Part shown: in pieces, positions 1 through 8,450 of the stretch | Numbering within the stretch: the stretch's first letter is position 1 | Layout of the letters: each line of letters starts with the position of its first letter | NCBI GenBank assembly: GCA_964468725.1 | Contig: CAYXVU010000020.1 | Location: 1-42,470 of the forward strand | DNA from: CAYXVU01 sp964468725 | GTDB lineage: Bacteria; Acidobacteriota; Blastocatellia; UBA7656 | Direction: 5' to 3' | Length of the DNA: 42,470 bases | Made by a program: the position numbers and the translations under genes | The notes under the pieces: model-generated | The model's input: the letters and a program-made list of their open reading frames with translations, nothing else | Database searches by the model: none | Told to the model about the DNA's origin: nothing

Positions 1-69
1 GATTCGAATGATTCGCAGGCCGTCTTACAGAGCGCGGACTGCCCCTCGCGTTCCCGCAGCGAGTTCCGC

Positions 70-1635
70 TTACAAAGTTTCGCCCGGGTCATCCGCTTTG
101 GCTTTGATAGGTTCGGCATCGGCGCGAATGCCGATTTGCGCGAGCAACCCGGAAATGTCTACGCCGACCGCTTCGAGTTGCTGCAAAAGGTTGAAGATCA
201 CGGACGGCGCAGTGGAAGCAAACCGCGTCATTCCGGTTTGCGAACTCTGCCCGTTGCCGCCTTGTTCAATCACGACGACTTTATCAATGTTGCCAAGCGG
301 CGCGGCGACCGCGCCGAAGACCGGCGCGGTGGCTTGCAAAATCGCCGGTAACTTTTCGAGGATCGTCTGCATGCGCGCCGCCTCGTTGAACTCTTTCCAG
401 GCTTCGGCCTTTTTGTGGATTGCGATGGCTTCGGCAAGCCCTTGCGCTTCGATGGCTTTCGCCTGCGCGAGTCCCAGCGCTTCAATCTTTGCGGCTTCGG
501 CTCTACCTTCCGCCTCAACAGCCGCTGCGCGTCCCAACCCTTCTTGCCGCAACCGCTCCTTCTCGGCTTCGGCGATGGCGATGAGCGCGGCCTTTTTCCC
601 TTCAGCTTCGAGGATGGCCGATTGTTTGGTCGCCTCGCTCTTCAACACAGCGGCGACCCGCTGCGCGTCTGCGGGTTTGACGACGGTCGCTTCCAGTTCT
701 TTTTCGCGGCGCAAAATTTCCTGCTCCTGCACCGAGATTTGTTCTTGCGTTCGTACCTTTTCAATGCGGACTTCTTCGGCAACGACCGACTGTCGGGCTT
801 TCGCCGACGATAGCGGCCCGGACTGATCGGCGGTTGCGCGTTCCTTTTCGATCTCGGCTTGATACTGCGCCTTTTTGACCTCCATATCGCGCTGCGCCTG
901 CGAGATGTTGGCTTCCGAATCGAGTTTGACCTTTTCGCCCTCCTGCATAGCCAGCGACGATTTGATCTTCGAATCTCGTGTCGCTTCGGCTTCACCAATC
1001 TGCGCGTCGCGTTTGACCTCTGCGGTGCGGCGTTTGCCGAGCGCGTCGAGGTAGCCTTCGTCGTCGCTGATCTCTTGAATGGTCAGCGCGTCAAGGCCGA
1101 TGCCCATTTTTTCAAGATCACTGGCGGCTTCGCTGGTCAGCTTTTGCGCGAAGCTCTGCCGGTCGTTATTGATCTCTTCAACGGTGAGCGTACCCAAAAT
1201 GGCGCGCAGGTGACCTTCGAGGGTTTGAAAGATGATCTTCTGCACTTCGGGCGATGTCATCCCCAAGAAGCGTTCGGCAGCGGCCTGCAAAGAGACATCG
1301 TCACCTTTGATCTTGACGTTGGCGACGGCTTTGACCGAAACCGGCACGCCTTTGACGGTATAGGCGCGGCGGGTTTCGAGCGGGATGGTAATCAAATTCA
1401 GCGACAAGTAACTGACTGTTTCTAACAATGGAATCCGCAACGATGCGCCGCCTTTGACCAGCCGATAGCCGACCTGCCGCCCGTCGGGCAGTTTGCGTCT
1501 GCGTCCCGAAAAGACCGCCGCCTGATTCGGGGGTACTTTGATGTAGTTCGAACTGAAGAGCCATAGCGCGATTAACAACGCGAAGACGATGGCTGCGGCA
1601 ATAACGATAGGAACGATCAGGTTTTCGATATTCAT
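70..1635 (-). CDS. Flotillin / SPFH-domain membrane protein
   Basis: A 521-residue flotillin-like protein. One N-terminal membrane helix (about residues 4-28, an LIVPIVIAAAIVFALL-type stretch) is followed by an SPFH/band-7 domain (about 30-210) and a long Ala/Glu/Lys-rich coiled coil (about 210-440) with repeated EAEG and AEA elements typical of flotillins. Flotillins oligomerise at the inner face of the membrane and scaffold lipid microdomains. The ATG at 1635 is chosen because a strong GGAGG lies just upstream; an in-frame ATG 33 bases earlier lacks this. The gene sits 37 bases downstream of an NfeD-like gene on the same strand, the usual partner of flotillins (compare E. coli YqiJ-YqiK and Bacillus YuaF-FloT), so the two probably form one operon. 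The family call is firm; the cellular role is inferred. Confidence 0.92.
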   Translation of the reverse strand: MNIENLIVPIVIAAAIVFALLIALWLFSSNYIKVPPNQAAVFSGRRRKLPDGRQVGYRLVKGGASLRIPLLETVSYLSLNLITIPLETRRAYTVKGVPVSVKAVANVKIKGDDVSLQAAAERFLGMTSPEVQKIIFQTLEGHLRAILGTLTVEEINNDRQSFAQKLTSEAASDLEKMGIGLDALTIQEISDDEGYLDALGKRRTAEVKRDAQIGEAEATRDSKIKSSLAMQEGEKVKLDSEANISQAQRDMEVKKAQYQAEIEKERATADQSGPLSSAKARQSVVAEEVRIEKVRTQEQISVQEQEILRREKELEATVVKPADAQRVAAVLKSEATKQSAILEAEGKKAALIAIAEAEKERLRQEGLGRAAAVEAEGRAEAAKIEALGLAQAKAIEAQGLAEAIAIHKKAEAWKEFNEAARMQTILEKLPAILQATAPVFGAVAAPLGNIDKVVVIEQGGNGQSSQTGMTRFASTAPSVIFNLLQQLEAVGVDISGLLAQIGIRADAEPIKAKADDPGETL

Positions 1636-1672
1636 CTGTTGCCCTCCGTTTGATGTGCCAAGCGGCAAGCGT

Positions 1673-2281
1673 TCACGCCGACCGGCCTGTCAAAAATAGC
1701 CCGGCTCCGTCTTGCGGCTGCGGGCTGACGATGACGGTTTCGGCTACTGCTTCTTCGATAAAGACGGTGGCGTGTTCAGCGATAGCGCGGCCATCGTGGG
1801 AGCGCGCGATCTTTTCGATGGCGCTTTCGCCGACGATGCAGCGCACTTGCCCCAACCCGTTAGCCGGAATGGCGACGATGACTTGCGCCGTCAAGCCGAT
1901 CAAATCGGTCGCCTCGGTGATGCTTGACGCTTGTTGCGAATAGAGGAAGCGCGCAAAGAGATAGACCGCGCCGCCAAGTACGAAGCCCGCAGCTAACCCG
2001 ACCAGCGAACCGACAAAGGCATTCAGCCCCAGATAGACGGCTATCGCGCCACCGCCGCCAAAGGCGGTGATGAACATGCTGATAACGCGGGCATTGAAGA
2101 TGCCGGGGCCATCGTGCGACGCATCATGTTCGAATTCATGTTCAATGTCGAGTTCGTGATCGAAACCGAAATGGCCGAAGACTTCGCCGAGCAGAAACGA
2201 AGCGAGGAGAAAGAGAAACCCGACAGCTCCGATGCCTAAGAAGACCGTCAGCGCGCTGAGTTGTGAAAACCATTCTGCCAT
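1673..2281 (-). CDS. NfeD/YqiJ-like membrane protein
   Basis: A 202-residue membrane protein. A first helix (about 10-35) is followed by an acidic, His-rich loop (DHELDIEHEFEHDASHD), two close helices (about 68-113) and a C-terminal soluble domain of about 75 residues that looks like the OB fold of NfeD-type proteins. Proteins of this class pair with flotillins at the membrane. The flotillin gene follows after 37 bases, which supports the assignment more than the sequence alone. GGAG and AGAG stretches precede the ATG at 2281. A candidate sigma-70 promoter lies at 2323-2351. The His/Asp/Glu cluster in the loop could bind metal, but that is speculation. Confidence 0.8.
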   Translation of the reverse strand: MAEWFSQLSALTVFLGIGAVGFLFLLASFLLGEVFGHFGFDHELDIEHEFEHDASHDGPGIFNARVISMFITAFGGGGAIAVYLGLNAFVGSLVGLAAGFVLGGAVYLFARFLYSQQASSITEATDLIGLTAQVIVAIPANGLGQVRCIVGESAIEKIARSHDGRAIAEHATVFIEEAVAETVIVSPQPQDGAGLFLTGRSA

Positions 2282-2322
2282 ATCTCTTTGCTCCTACGAT
2301 GGTCGGCGAGACGCAGGCTTGC

Positions 2323-2351
2323 AAGATAAACTGACCTCGAAAGGCGGCCAA
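2323..2351 (-). promoter_or_regulatory. Candidate sigma-70 promoter for the NfeD-flotillin operon
   Basis: On the minus strand a TTGGCC (-35) at 2346-2351 is separated by 17 bases from TATCTT (-10) at 2323-2328. The predicted transcript starts near 2316, about 35 bases before the NfeD-like start codon. Each box matches the consensus at 4 of 6 positions with ideal spacing. Confidence 0.45.
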
Positions 2352-2417
2352 TTCTATCACCCGCATGCATCTGCGGGAAGGAGGCAAGTATAGGTGCGGG
2401 TTGGTGTGCTTCTTTCA

Positions 2418-2449
2418 ACGCAAAGACGCAAAGGCGCAGAGACGCAGAG
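2418..2449. repeat. Short tandem repeat, 8-bp unit, four copies
   Basis: Four consecutive octamers read ACGCAAAG, ACGCAAAG, GCGCAGAG and ACGCAGAG. They lie in the noncoding gap between the pentapeptide-repeat gene and the NfeD-like gene. Similar CGCAAAG-type short arrays are known as dispersed intergenic repeats in various bacteria (general knowledge). Function is unknown. Confidence 0.7.
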
Positions 2450-2478
2450 AAAAGGGCAAATCGCAGGTCTGGATTTGC

Positions 2479-3879
2479 CTATCGCATGAAGCGGCGGCGA
2501 ATCGCCAACGCCAGCAGCGCCGCTTGCAACGGCGCAAGGATGGTTTCAAAGGTGACCAGCGCGTGTGCAGTGTTGGTGGCGGGTCGCGGGTCGGGCTTTT
2601 GCAGAGCCATCACGCTGAAGCTGTAGGTCATAGCGCGGCGAAAGCCTAACGGCTGGCCGACTTCATCGCGTTGCAGGTTGGCGATTTCGCTCTCGCTCGT
2701 CGCTTTCGGCTCCCATCGAACGAAGCCGACTTGGGTGTAGAGCAAGGCGAAGAGGAACCAGATGCCGACCAAAACGCCGAGGGCGCGCAGAATGCGCTCG
2801 CCGTAGCCGCTGGCCAGCCAATAGAACCAATCGAGTCGCCAGAACTGCCAATGCGCCTTCTTTTCGAGCCGCGTCGCGCGCATCGCCCAATAGCGCAAAT
2901 CCGCCGCTTCATCATAACGATGCTTCTCTTCTTCGATGAGCGCAAGCTGCCGACAAGCGTCTGAGAGCAGGCTATACACATGTAGATTAGAGGTTTCAGG
3001 TTCATTCAGCTCTTTCAATTCTCTGATGGCAGACTTCACGCCCGCGCCCCAAGTCATCCATCGTCGAGGTTTGTATCTCCACTTCACATTGGTGAACTTA
3101 AATCCTTTGATGTCACTTCGGATGTCAACGAACCAATGAGGCCGCAAAGTAACGGTGTGAAAGTAGACGCGCTCCGGCTTCTCCGTTTCCGCTTTTTGGA
3201 GATGCAAAAATGCGTTTTCCAGAAACCCAGCTCTTTCAAAATCAACCTTGTCTCCAAACTTGGCATAGCCGAAGTTCGCCGCCGCGCTGAATTGGGCAGC
3301 GTGGAAGTCCGCCTCCGCGCTGAATTCAGCATAGCCGAAGTCCGCCTCCGCGCTGAATTCGGCAGAGAAGAAGTTCGCCGCCGCGCTGAATTCGGCAGAG
3401 AAGAAGACCGCCTCTGCGCTGAATTCGGCAGAGCTGAAGCTCGCCCCTGCGCTGAATCGGGCAGCGCGGAAGTCCGCCCCTGTGCTGAATCGGGCACCGG
3501 TGAAGCTTATCACGCTGAATTTGGCATAGCTGAAGACCGCCTTCGCGCTAAATTTGGCATAGCTGAAGTCCGCTGTGTCATTGAATTCAAAACCGGAGAA
3601 ATCAACTTCTTCAGGAAACCATACGCCACGAAAATTAAAGTCTTGCGAATCGAGCTTCTCCTGAAAAGCGATTCTGAACTTGCTCTTCTTTTCTATACTC
3701 GGATAGTGAAGCACGCAGTATAGCTTACCTTGATGTTCAGCATAGAACGGCAAGCCTTTGCAGGCCAGCAACACAAAGTCGCGTTTCCATTGGCACGTGA
3801 ACGCGGGTGCGGCGGGGGCTTCAGTGTTTGATGATTCGAGCGTTGCCGCTTCTTCAAGTTGATTCGTCGTTTCGTCCAT
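2479..3879 (-). CDS. Pentapeptide-repeat protein with C-terminal two-helix channel-like module
   Basis: A 466-residue protein. After an N-terminal part with several Cys residues (about 1-95) comes a run of F-x4-F-x5 repeats (about 98-215, FSAEADFGYAE type), the 11-residue variant of the pentapeptide-repeat right-handed beta-helix. A middle region of about 150 residues follows. The C-terminus has a membrane helix (ILRALGVLVGIWFLFALLY), a short loop with an amphipathic stretch (AMTYSFSVMAL) and a second helix (ETILAPLQAALLALAIRRR). This arrangement resembles two-helix K+-channel modules found behind pentapeptide repeats, but no TVGYG-type selectivity filter is visible. The ATG at 3879 is preferred because GGAG stands 6 bases upstream; the longer reading frame would start inside the palindrome at 4082-4147. 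Transport function is inferred and uncertain. Confidence 0.75.
   Translation of the reverse strand: MDETTNQLEEAATLESSNTEAPAAPAFTCQWKRDFVLLACKGLPFYAEHQGKLYCVLHYPSIEKKSKFRIAFQEKLDSQDFNFRGVWFPEEVDFSGFEFNDTADFSYAKFSAKAVFSYAKFSVISFTGARFSTGADFRAARFSAGASFSSAEFSAEAVFFSAEFSAAANFFSAEFSAEADFGYAEFSAEADFHAAQFSAAANFGYAKFGDKVDFERAGFLENAFLHLQKAETEKPERVYFHTVTLRPHWFVDIRSDIKGFKFTNVKWRYKPRRWMTWGAGVKSAIRELKELNEPETSNLHVYSLLSDACRQLALIEEEKHRYDEAADLRYWAMRATRLEKKAHWQFWRLDWFYWLASGYGERILRALGVLVGIWFLFALLYTQVGFVRWEPKATSESEIANLQRDEVGQPLGFRRAMTYSFSVMALQKPDPRPATNTAHALVTFETILAPLQAALLALAIRRRFMR
3289..3582. repeat. Coding tandem repeat, 33-bp period
   Basis: GAATT-type anchors recur at 3289, 3322, 3355, 3388, 3421, 3454, 3487, 3517, 3550 and 3583. 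The period is 33 bp except for one 30-bp unit starting at 3487. The array encodes the 11-residue F-x4-F-x5 repeats of the pentapeptide-repeat protein on the minus strand. Neighbouring units are nearly identical at DNA level, which suggests recent unit duplication or gene conversion. Confidence 0.85.
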
Positions 3880-4081
3880 AGCGCACTCCGTCAAGACTGA
3901 TGGGGTTTGAACCTGCCGCAAGCGTAAAGCAAGACGAACCCGATTGGCCAGACTGACAAGCGGCTTTGCTGAGGAGTCAACCAGCAAGACTTCGCTTTCC
4001 GCCGCCCACGCGGCTGTGAGGGGTGGTTTTGACCTTTCAAACAGCATAATACGGAATTGCAAAACAAGATGAGATAGCTTC

Positions 4082-4147
4082 GTTGAGCGGCGGTCTCTGA
4101 CCGCCGTGTTCGTACGCAAGGTCGGCGGTCAGAGACCGCCGCTCAAC
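4082..4147. repeat. Nested palindromic element
   Basis: A perfect 25-bp inverted repeat: arm 4082-4106 pairs with arm 4123-4147 around a 16-base loop. Each arm is itself a hairpin (CGGCGGT-CTCTG-ACCGCCG), so the element can form one long stem or two small ones. It lies between the pentapeptide-repeat gene and the pilin-operon terminator. The architecture is like REP/BIME or small non-autonomous mobile palindromes. It has no run of T, so it is not an ordinary terminator. Confidence 0.8.
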
Positions 4148-4200
4148 CATCTCAGGTTGATTGGCAACTCGGTATAACCTGAAGCCGACGGACGCTATAG

Positions 4201-4234
4201 ACAAACAAAAAAAGGCCGGGCGCGTGCCCGGCCT
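4201..4234 (-). terminator. Intrinsic terminator of the second minor-pilin operon
   Basis: A 9-bp GC-rich stem (4213-4221 with 4226-4234, AGGCCGGGC and its complement) has a 4-base loop. On the minus strand it is followed by a run of seven T. It lies 35 bases past the stop codon of the PilX-like gene, which is a textbook position. Confidence 0.9.
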
Positions 4235-4269
4235 GCATCATTTTAGCGACAGAAAAGGAGCGGTTGAAT

Positions 4270-6294
4270 CTAGCGAAGTTGCCTGAACCATGACATGGCA
4301 GCGACCGCCGGAGCGTCCACCCCGCCGATGCTCACTTCCGTAGCCGGTGGCGGCGGCACCAAACTATAGCTCGTGCCGGGGAAGAAGGGCGGCGCAAACG
4401 TGCCGCCGGAGTAGCGCACATCAAAGAAGACATCGCGGTAGTTATAGCCGATGTTATTGATCTTCGATTGCACGCGGCTGCCGACGAGACGGAGACGATC
4501 CGAACTGCTGAGGCTCGCGCCAGTGTAGGTGAGCGAGCCTTCGATACTGGAGCCGTCATTCGAGGTTTTGGAGTTGAAGGCGACGACTGCCGCATTGATC
4601 TCCAGACTGCGCCCCGACGAGACATAGCTGGTGTTGGGTGCCATCTCAACATTGCCGTCATTGGTAAAGATGCCAAAGACGTTCTTGACGGAATTGATGT
4701 TGGCGACGGCTGCGCCGTTGTTGTCAGCAACCGGGTTGGTGTATTTCAAATCCCCGGTGATGGTGATGTGGCGTTGCGCAGTGATCGTCAAAGCGGTCTC
4801 CGAAGCGATTGCCGGTTTTGTGCCGCTGCCATCTTTGCCGCCGCGCATACTCAGAATGCTGCCGTTGACAAACAGCGAGGTGCCATTGCGAATATTCGCG
4901 GGATCGGATTTATCTTTGAAGATGCCTGCGTAGGTTCGTGTCGCACCGCTGCCGACTTTCATGGTCGTCTGGTTGTTAGCGTAATCGGTGCGAATTGTCG
5001 TTGTCGTCGAGCCTTGGGTAATGATGTAGGTCTGGTCGCCATTGCTTTCGGCTTTGAGTTGAATGTCGCTGGCATCGCCCTGCACAAAGATGCCTGCGCC
5101 GGTAATATCGGTGCCGTTGCTTGACGAGATATAGACACCATTGGGCAAATTGCCGCTGGCCAGCGTTGGCGTGGCGTTCGAGCCGTTTCGCAAGTTGGCG
5201 GCGAGAACATCAGCGCGCACCCGTCCGTTGACATCAAAGACGGGCACTGGGTTACCACTGCCATCGGTCGGGATCGTAGCGGGGGGGTCAACTGGCGTGC
5301 CGTCTACTTTCAAGGCTGTCACCCCCGTCGAGTTAATGACCGCATACTCTTGCGAGAAATTATTTTCTGGCAGCGGCACGTAGGCGGCTTGTTTGTAGCC
5401 TTCGGCGCTGATCGTGATGCCAGTGATGTTGCCGGTTGGGATGGCGCGATTGGGCGTCGTCGTACCCGAATTGTCATAACGAATCTTGTCGTCCACTTGG
5501 GAGACTACGTTGCGGAAGGTCACGCTACGACTCGACAAGAAGGCAAAGTGGGTGTTGGTATGCACCGGGCCGGAGAAGATGCCAGCCGCCAACGCCGCAT
5601 TCGGATTGGTATCGCCATAATCGAAGAAGGCCCCGAAACCGGAGAACTTGAAGGCGCGATTGGGATCGAGCAGCGGTGCGACCAAATGGATGTTGGCGCT
5701 CAGCTTGCCGGTTTCGCGGACGTTCGAACTGCCGCCCGTATCCTTTTCGCCGGTGACTTCGATGGCATACCGAAAATTAAAACTCTCTGTCGCTTGGGTC
5801 GCGCTGATTTCGACAAAGCTCACTCGACCGGTAAAGTCCAAAAAGCGCACTGTAAAGCTGGTGCCATTGCGGTCTCTGAATTTCTGATCGCGCGTCGCTT
5901 CAGTGGCTAAGGTGTTGGCGCGCGCCCGCACATTGGAGAAGAACGCATTCTCGATTTGATTCACTTCATCGGGGTCAGGCACAACCTGGACATCCGGGAA
6001 ACGGTTCGGTCCGGGCGCGGCGTTCTTTCGATAAAAGGGTTGCTGGCCGTTGCGAATCTTCTCGATCTCTTCGGCAAAAGCTTGCGTGATGGCGCGGCGG
6101 GCGATGCTCAACCCGGCATCGGCAACAAAGAAGGATTGTTGACCGCTGCGTTGTATCCTGGTCGTCACATTGTCATTGGTCGCTGATGAAACGACCGCAA
6201 TGCCTAAGGCGAGTAATAGGGTTACGGCCAGCAGGGCTGTAATCAGCGCCATGCCGCGTTCGTTAGCTGGTGTCAACTGAGTCCTCATATTCAT
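4270..6294 (-). CDS. Large PilX/GspK-like minor pilin (operon B)
   Basis: A 674-residue protein with a prepilin-like N-terminus: a 14-residue leader ending in Gly, then MALIT and a long hydrophobic helix (LLAVTLLLALGIAVVSSA). The residue at +5 is Thr, not the usual Glu. Absence of Glu5 is characteristic of GspK/PilX-type subunits that cap the pilus tip. The next segment (DAGLSIARRAI) resembles PilX N-terminal domains. The remaining roughly 600 residues are Thr/Ser/Asn/Gly-rich, carry a GPVHTNTH motif, and may form an exposed beta-rich domain. PilX is usually under 250 residues, so this is a strongly enlarged version. The ATG at 6294 has AGAGG 5 bases upstream and starts 8 bases after the PilW-like stop. 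It is the last gene of operon B and is followed by a terminator. An adhesive role is inferred. Confidence 0.75.
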   Translation of the reverse strand: MNMRTQLTPANERGMALITALLAVTLLLALGIAVVSSATNDNVTTRIQRSGQQSFFVADAGLSIARRAITQAFAEEIEKIRNGQQPFYRKNAAPGPNRFPDVQVVPDPDEVNQIENAFFSNVRARANTLATEATRDQKFRDRNGTSFTVRFLDFTGRVSFVEISATQATESFNFRYAIEVTGEKDTGGSSNVRETGKLSANIHLVAPLLDPNRAFKFSGFGAFFDYGDTNPNAALAAGIFSGPVHTNTHFAFLSSRSVTFRNVVSQVDDKIRYDNSGTTTPNRAIPTGNITGITISAEGYKQAAYVPLPENNFSQEYAVINSTGVTALKVDGTPVDPPATIPTDGSGNPVPVFDVNGRVRADVLAANLRNGSNATPTLASGNLPNGVYISSSNGTDITGAGIFVQGDASDIQLKAESNGDQTYIITQGSTTTTIRTDYANNQTTMKVGSGATRTYAGIFKDKSDPANIRNGTSLFVNGSILSMRGGKDGSGTKPAIASETALTITAQRHITITGDLKYTNPVADNNGAAVANINSVKNVFGIFTNDGNVEMAPNTSYVSSGRSLEINAAVVAFNSKTSNDGSSIEGSLTYTGASLSSSDRLRLVGSRVQSKINNIGYNYRDVFFDVRYSGGTFAPPFFPGTSYSLVPPPPATEVSIGGVDAPAVAAMSWFRQLR

Positions 6295-6302
6295 GGCTGC
6301 CT

Positions 6303-7301
6303 CTATTCGAAGATCCATTCGTCAGCGCCGTGCTGACTCAGATTATTGTTGTTGGCGAGGTTGAAATTGCGCGGTGCGCATTCGAAGCTCTGTTCGATGC
6401 GTCGATATTTTTTGTCGCCCTGCGGAATGTCGGGCGTTTCGGCCACGAGGTGAACGTAGACGGCGCGAATCGTCCGGCGGTCAGCGGGCGCATCTACCAC
6501 GCTTTCGACCGGGCCGCCTGCGCCAATCGTCATGATACGGAACTGTAATTGCAGATTGAGGGCGCCGCGTGCGACCGTTTGCCAATTTATCAAGTCTTCT
6601 GTGCGCTCTAACTCGCGGGTGGCTTGGTTGAGGCGATAGGCAACCAGGTTGCTCAACTTGGCGATTCTGGCGTTCTCATAATCCGGCTCGCCCGTGTCAA
6701 TCAGCGACCCGAAGGTGCCAGCCGGACTCCCATAGTTGGCTGGTTGATAGCGCAAACGTAAGCGTGCATTCTCACCGACACCCGTGATCTCGCCATCGTG
6801 AGATAGCCGCATCACGCGCGCATTGGTATTGTCATAGCAGAGGAAGAGTTCGTTTCTGGTGGCGTATTGCTTGAAGATCGGAGTGACAGCTTCCTGTTCG
6901 TTTTTATAAGTCAGGTTGGTGCCCGCTCCTTCCAAATCTGGCGGCACATCGCAGAAAAACTCATTGGCTCCGGTCTCGCGCACATCTGCCCAGGGCGCAA
7001 AGGGGTCGCCGTTGACCATCATCAAAGTATCGGGAGCGCCGCTTGCCCCGTTGGTATAAAAGACGGCGGAAAAGCTCCCGTTATCGCGCGGCAAGCCCAT
7101 GCCTGCCGACTGAATATCACGGGTCAGCATGTCCATCGCCGTGCGTAGGTTTTGATTCATATCCATGGTGGCAATTTCGGTTACGAAGACCTGTTGGTTA
7201 TGGCTGGTCAAGCTCATGACCGCACCCATCAGTCCGACCGTCAGCAGCATGGCGATCAAGAGTTCTAATAGCGAAAAGCCGCGTTCTTTATGCTCAATCA
7301 T
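6303..7301 (-). CDS. PilW/GspJ-like minor pilin (operon B)
   Basis: A 332-residue type IV minor pilin. The leader MIEHKERG is followed by FSLLELLIAMLLTVGLM, a classic class III signal with Glu at +5, to be cleaved by the prepilin peptidase PilD. A PilW-like segment follows (DMNQNLRTAMDMLTRDIQSAGMGL), as expected of GspJ/PilW subunits. Three in-frame ATGs are clustered; the one at 7301 is preferred because GAGGAGG lies 6 bases upstream and it gives the normal 8-residue leader. It begins 11 bases after the PilV-like gene. It is predicted to join the priming and tip complex that starts pilus assembly. Confidence 0.85.
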   Translation of the reverse strand: MIEHKERGFSLLELLIAMLLTVGLMGAVMSLTSHNQQVFVTEIATMDMNQNLRTAMDMLTRDIQSAGMGLPRDNGSFSAVFYTNGASGAPDTLMMVNGDPFAPWADVRETGANEFFCDVPPDLEGAGTNLTYKNEQEAVTPIFKQYATRNELFLCYDNTNARVMRLSHDGEITGVGENARLRLRYQPANYGSPAGTFGSLIDTGEPDYENARIAKLSNLVAYRLNQATRELERTEDLINWQTVARGALNLQLQFRIMTIGAGGPVESVVDAPADRRTIRAVYVHLVAETPDIPQGDKKYRRIEQSFECAPRNFNLANNNNLSQHGADEWIFE

Positions 7302-7312
7302 GTTCATCCTCC

Positions 7313-7780
7313 TCACCATGAGCGCACCGTCGTCAACACCGTCTCTTCTGCGCTGCGACCTTGGCTAGCCGTTGTCGCCACGACCCGCACGGTAATCATG
7401 CGCGTATTATTCAAGACCGGATCGAGTTCGATTTGCCAAAAGCGGCGATAGGAGGCAATCGCACTTCCTTGCAACGGCTCTCCCTTGTCGTCCAAAGTGT
7501 CGTTGTAGAGGTCTTGTTTGGTCGCTTCGCTCAGTCCGCCGCCGATATTCAATTTCACGTCGTTACTTTCTAACGCGTTAAGCTGTTCCAATTTCTGTTG
7601 CGCCAGCATGGTGGTCGAAGCGTGTTTCTTGACCATCTTGTTTTGACTGAGTGCCAGGACAAACAACGAGGCGAGGAAGACCAGAGAAACCATCGTGATG
7701 ATGGCGGCTACGGCGACCTCGATGACCGTAAATCCCTGTTCATGGCTCGCGGGTTTACGAAGCGGTTCATCTGTACACAT
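7313..7780 (-). CDS. PilV/GspI-like minor pilin (operon B)
   Basis: A 155-residue minor pilin. A 16-residue leader ends at Gly, then FTVIEVAVAAIITMVSLVF forms the prepilin helix with Glu at +5. The downstream pattern (STTMLAQQKLEQLNAL) is typical of PilV/GspI, where a small domain follows a helix with LAQ..lE.L. GGAG stands 7 bases before the ATG. It lies 25 bases after the FimT-like gene and just before the PilW-like gene, so it is the second gene of a four-gene minor-pilin operon. Confidence 0.85.
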   Translation of the reverse strand: MCTDEPLRKPASHEQGFTVIEVAVAAIITMVSLVFLASLFVLALSQNKMVKKHASTTMLAQQKLEQLNALESNDVKLNIGGGLSEATKQDLYNDTLDDKGEPLQGSAIASYRRFWQIELDPVLNNTRMITVRVVATTASQGRSAEETVLTTVRSW

Positions 7781-7805
7781 GCGTCTTCTCCACTAAGCTG
7801 AATGA

Positions 7806-8381
7806 TTAATCGGTAGCCCCTCTCCAGGCATTATTGCGCCACCACCATTTGCGGACTTGCCCGTAGCTGTTGAGGGTTAAGGCGCGAAAACTACGACCAT
7901 TCGTAACGTACACAGAGTGCAGGGTTGCCGCCGATGGAACGACTGGAAAACCGCGAGAGTTAAAGTTCTGTTGGAAGACCGTCGTGGCGCCGTTTTGTTG
8001 GGGAAAAGAGACATCCTGAGCGGTTGGCGCATTGGCAATCGGAGCGCTTAAATCACCTGGACGACCAAACCGTATGCCTTGCGGCAAGGGAACGAAATCG
8101 GTCGCCACCGCATTGCCTGCGCCATCAAGCGTCGCTAATCCCAAACGCAAGTTTGCCGTATCGACGACGAAACCAAAGGATCGATTTTCGGCGACAGCGC
8201 GCGTCTTGGCGCGCAGCATCAGATCATTCAATTGACGAACGGACGAATCCAGCCGGTATTCGCGCATCGCTGTCGCGATCTGCGGGGCGGCAAATGCAAC
8301 GATCAGACCGACAACCACTACGACAACCGTGATCTCGATGGCCGAAACGCCAATCTCATAAGCCCTTCCCTTTGCTTTCAT
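7806..8381 (-). CDS. FimT/GspH-like minor pilin (operon B)
   Basis: A 191-residue minor pilin. The leader MKAKGRAYEIG is followed by VSAIEITVVVVVVGLIVAFA, with Glu at +5, and then AAPQIATAMREYRLDSSVRQL, a typical FimT/GspH continuation. The start at 8381 has AGAGG close upstream and gives an 11-residue leader; an ATG at 8399 and the longer frame are less likely. It is the first gene of operon B. A candidate sigma-54 promoter at 8451-8466 would start transcription about 60 bases upstream. The C-terminus (VRKWWWRNNAWRGATD) is unusually Trp-rich. Confidence 0.85.
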   Translation of the reverse strand: MKAKGRAYEIGVSAIEITVVVVVVGLIVAFAAPQIATAMREYRLDSSVRQLNDLMLRAKTRAVAENRSFGFVVDTANLRLGLATLDGAGNAVATDFVPLPQGIRFGRPGDLSAPIANAPTAQDVSFPQQNGATTVFQQNFNSRGFPVVPSAATLHSVYVTNGRSFRALTLNSYGQVRKWWWRNNAWRGATD

Positions 8382-8426
8382 TCCTGCCTCTGCAATCATC
8401 TTTTTGTTCGACCTCGGAATCCTGAA

Positions 8427-8448
8427 TTTGTGGGAGCAGCTCCACAAA
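8427..8448. repeat. Hairpin in the leader of pilin operon B
   Basis: TTTGTGG (8427-8433) and CCACAAA (8442-8448) form a 7-bp inverted repeat around 8 bases. An alternative fold pairs GGAGC with GCTCC. It overlaps the predicted transcription start near 8440, so it could affect initiation or mRNA stability. Confidence 0.5.
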
Positions 8449-8450
8449 GG

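Noticed and set aside
3289..3582. CRISPR-like array
   Set aside because: Units are contiguous with no unique spacers and encode a protein repeat.
3880..4119. N-terminal extension of the pentapeptide-repeat protein by 80 residues
   Set aside because: It would begin inside the nested palindrome (4082-4147), has no ribosome site, and the ATG at 3879 has a good GGAG.
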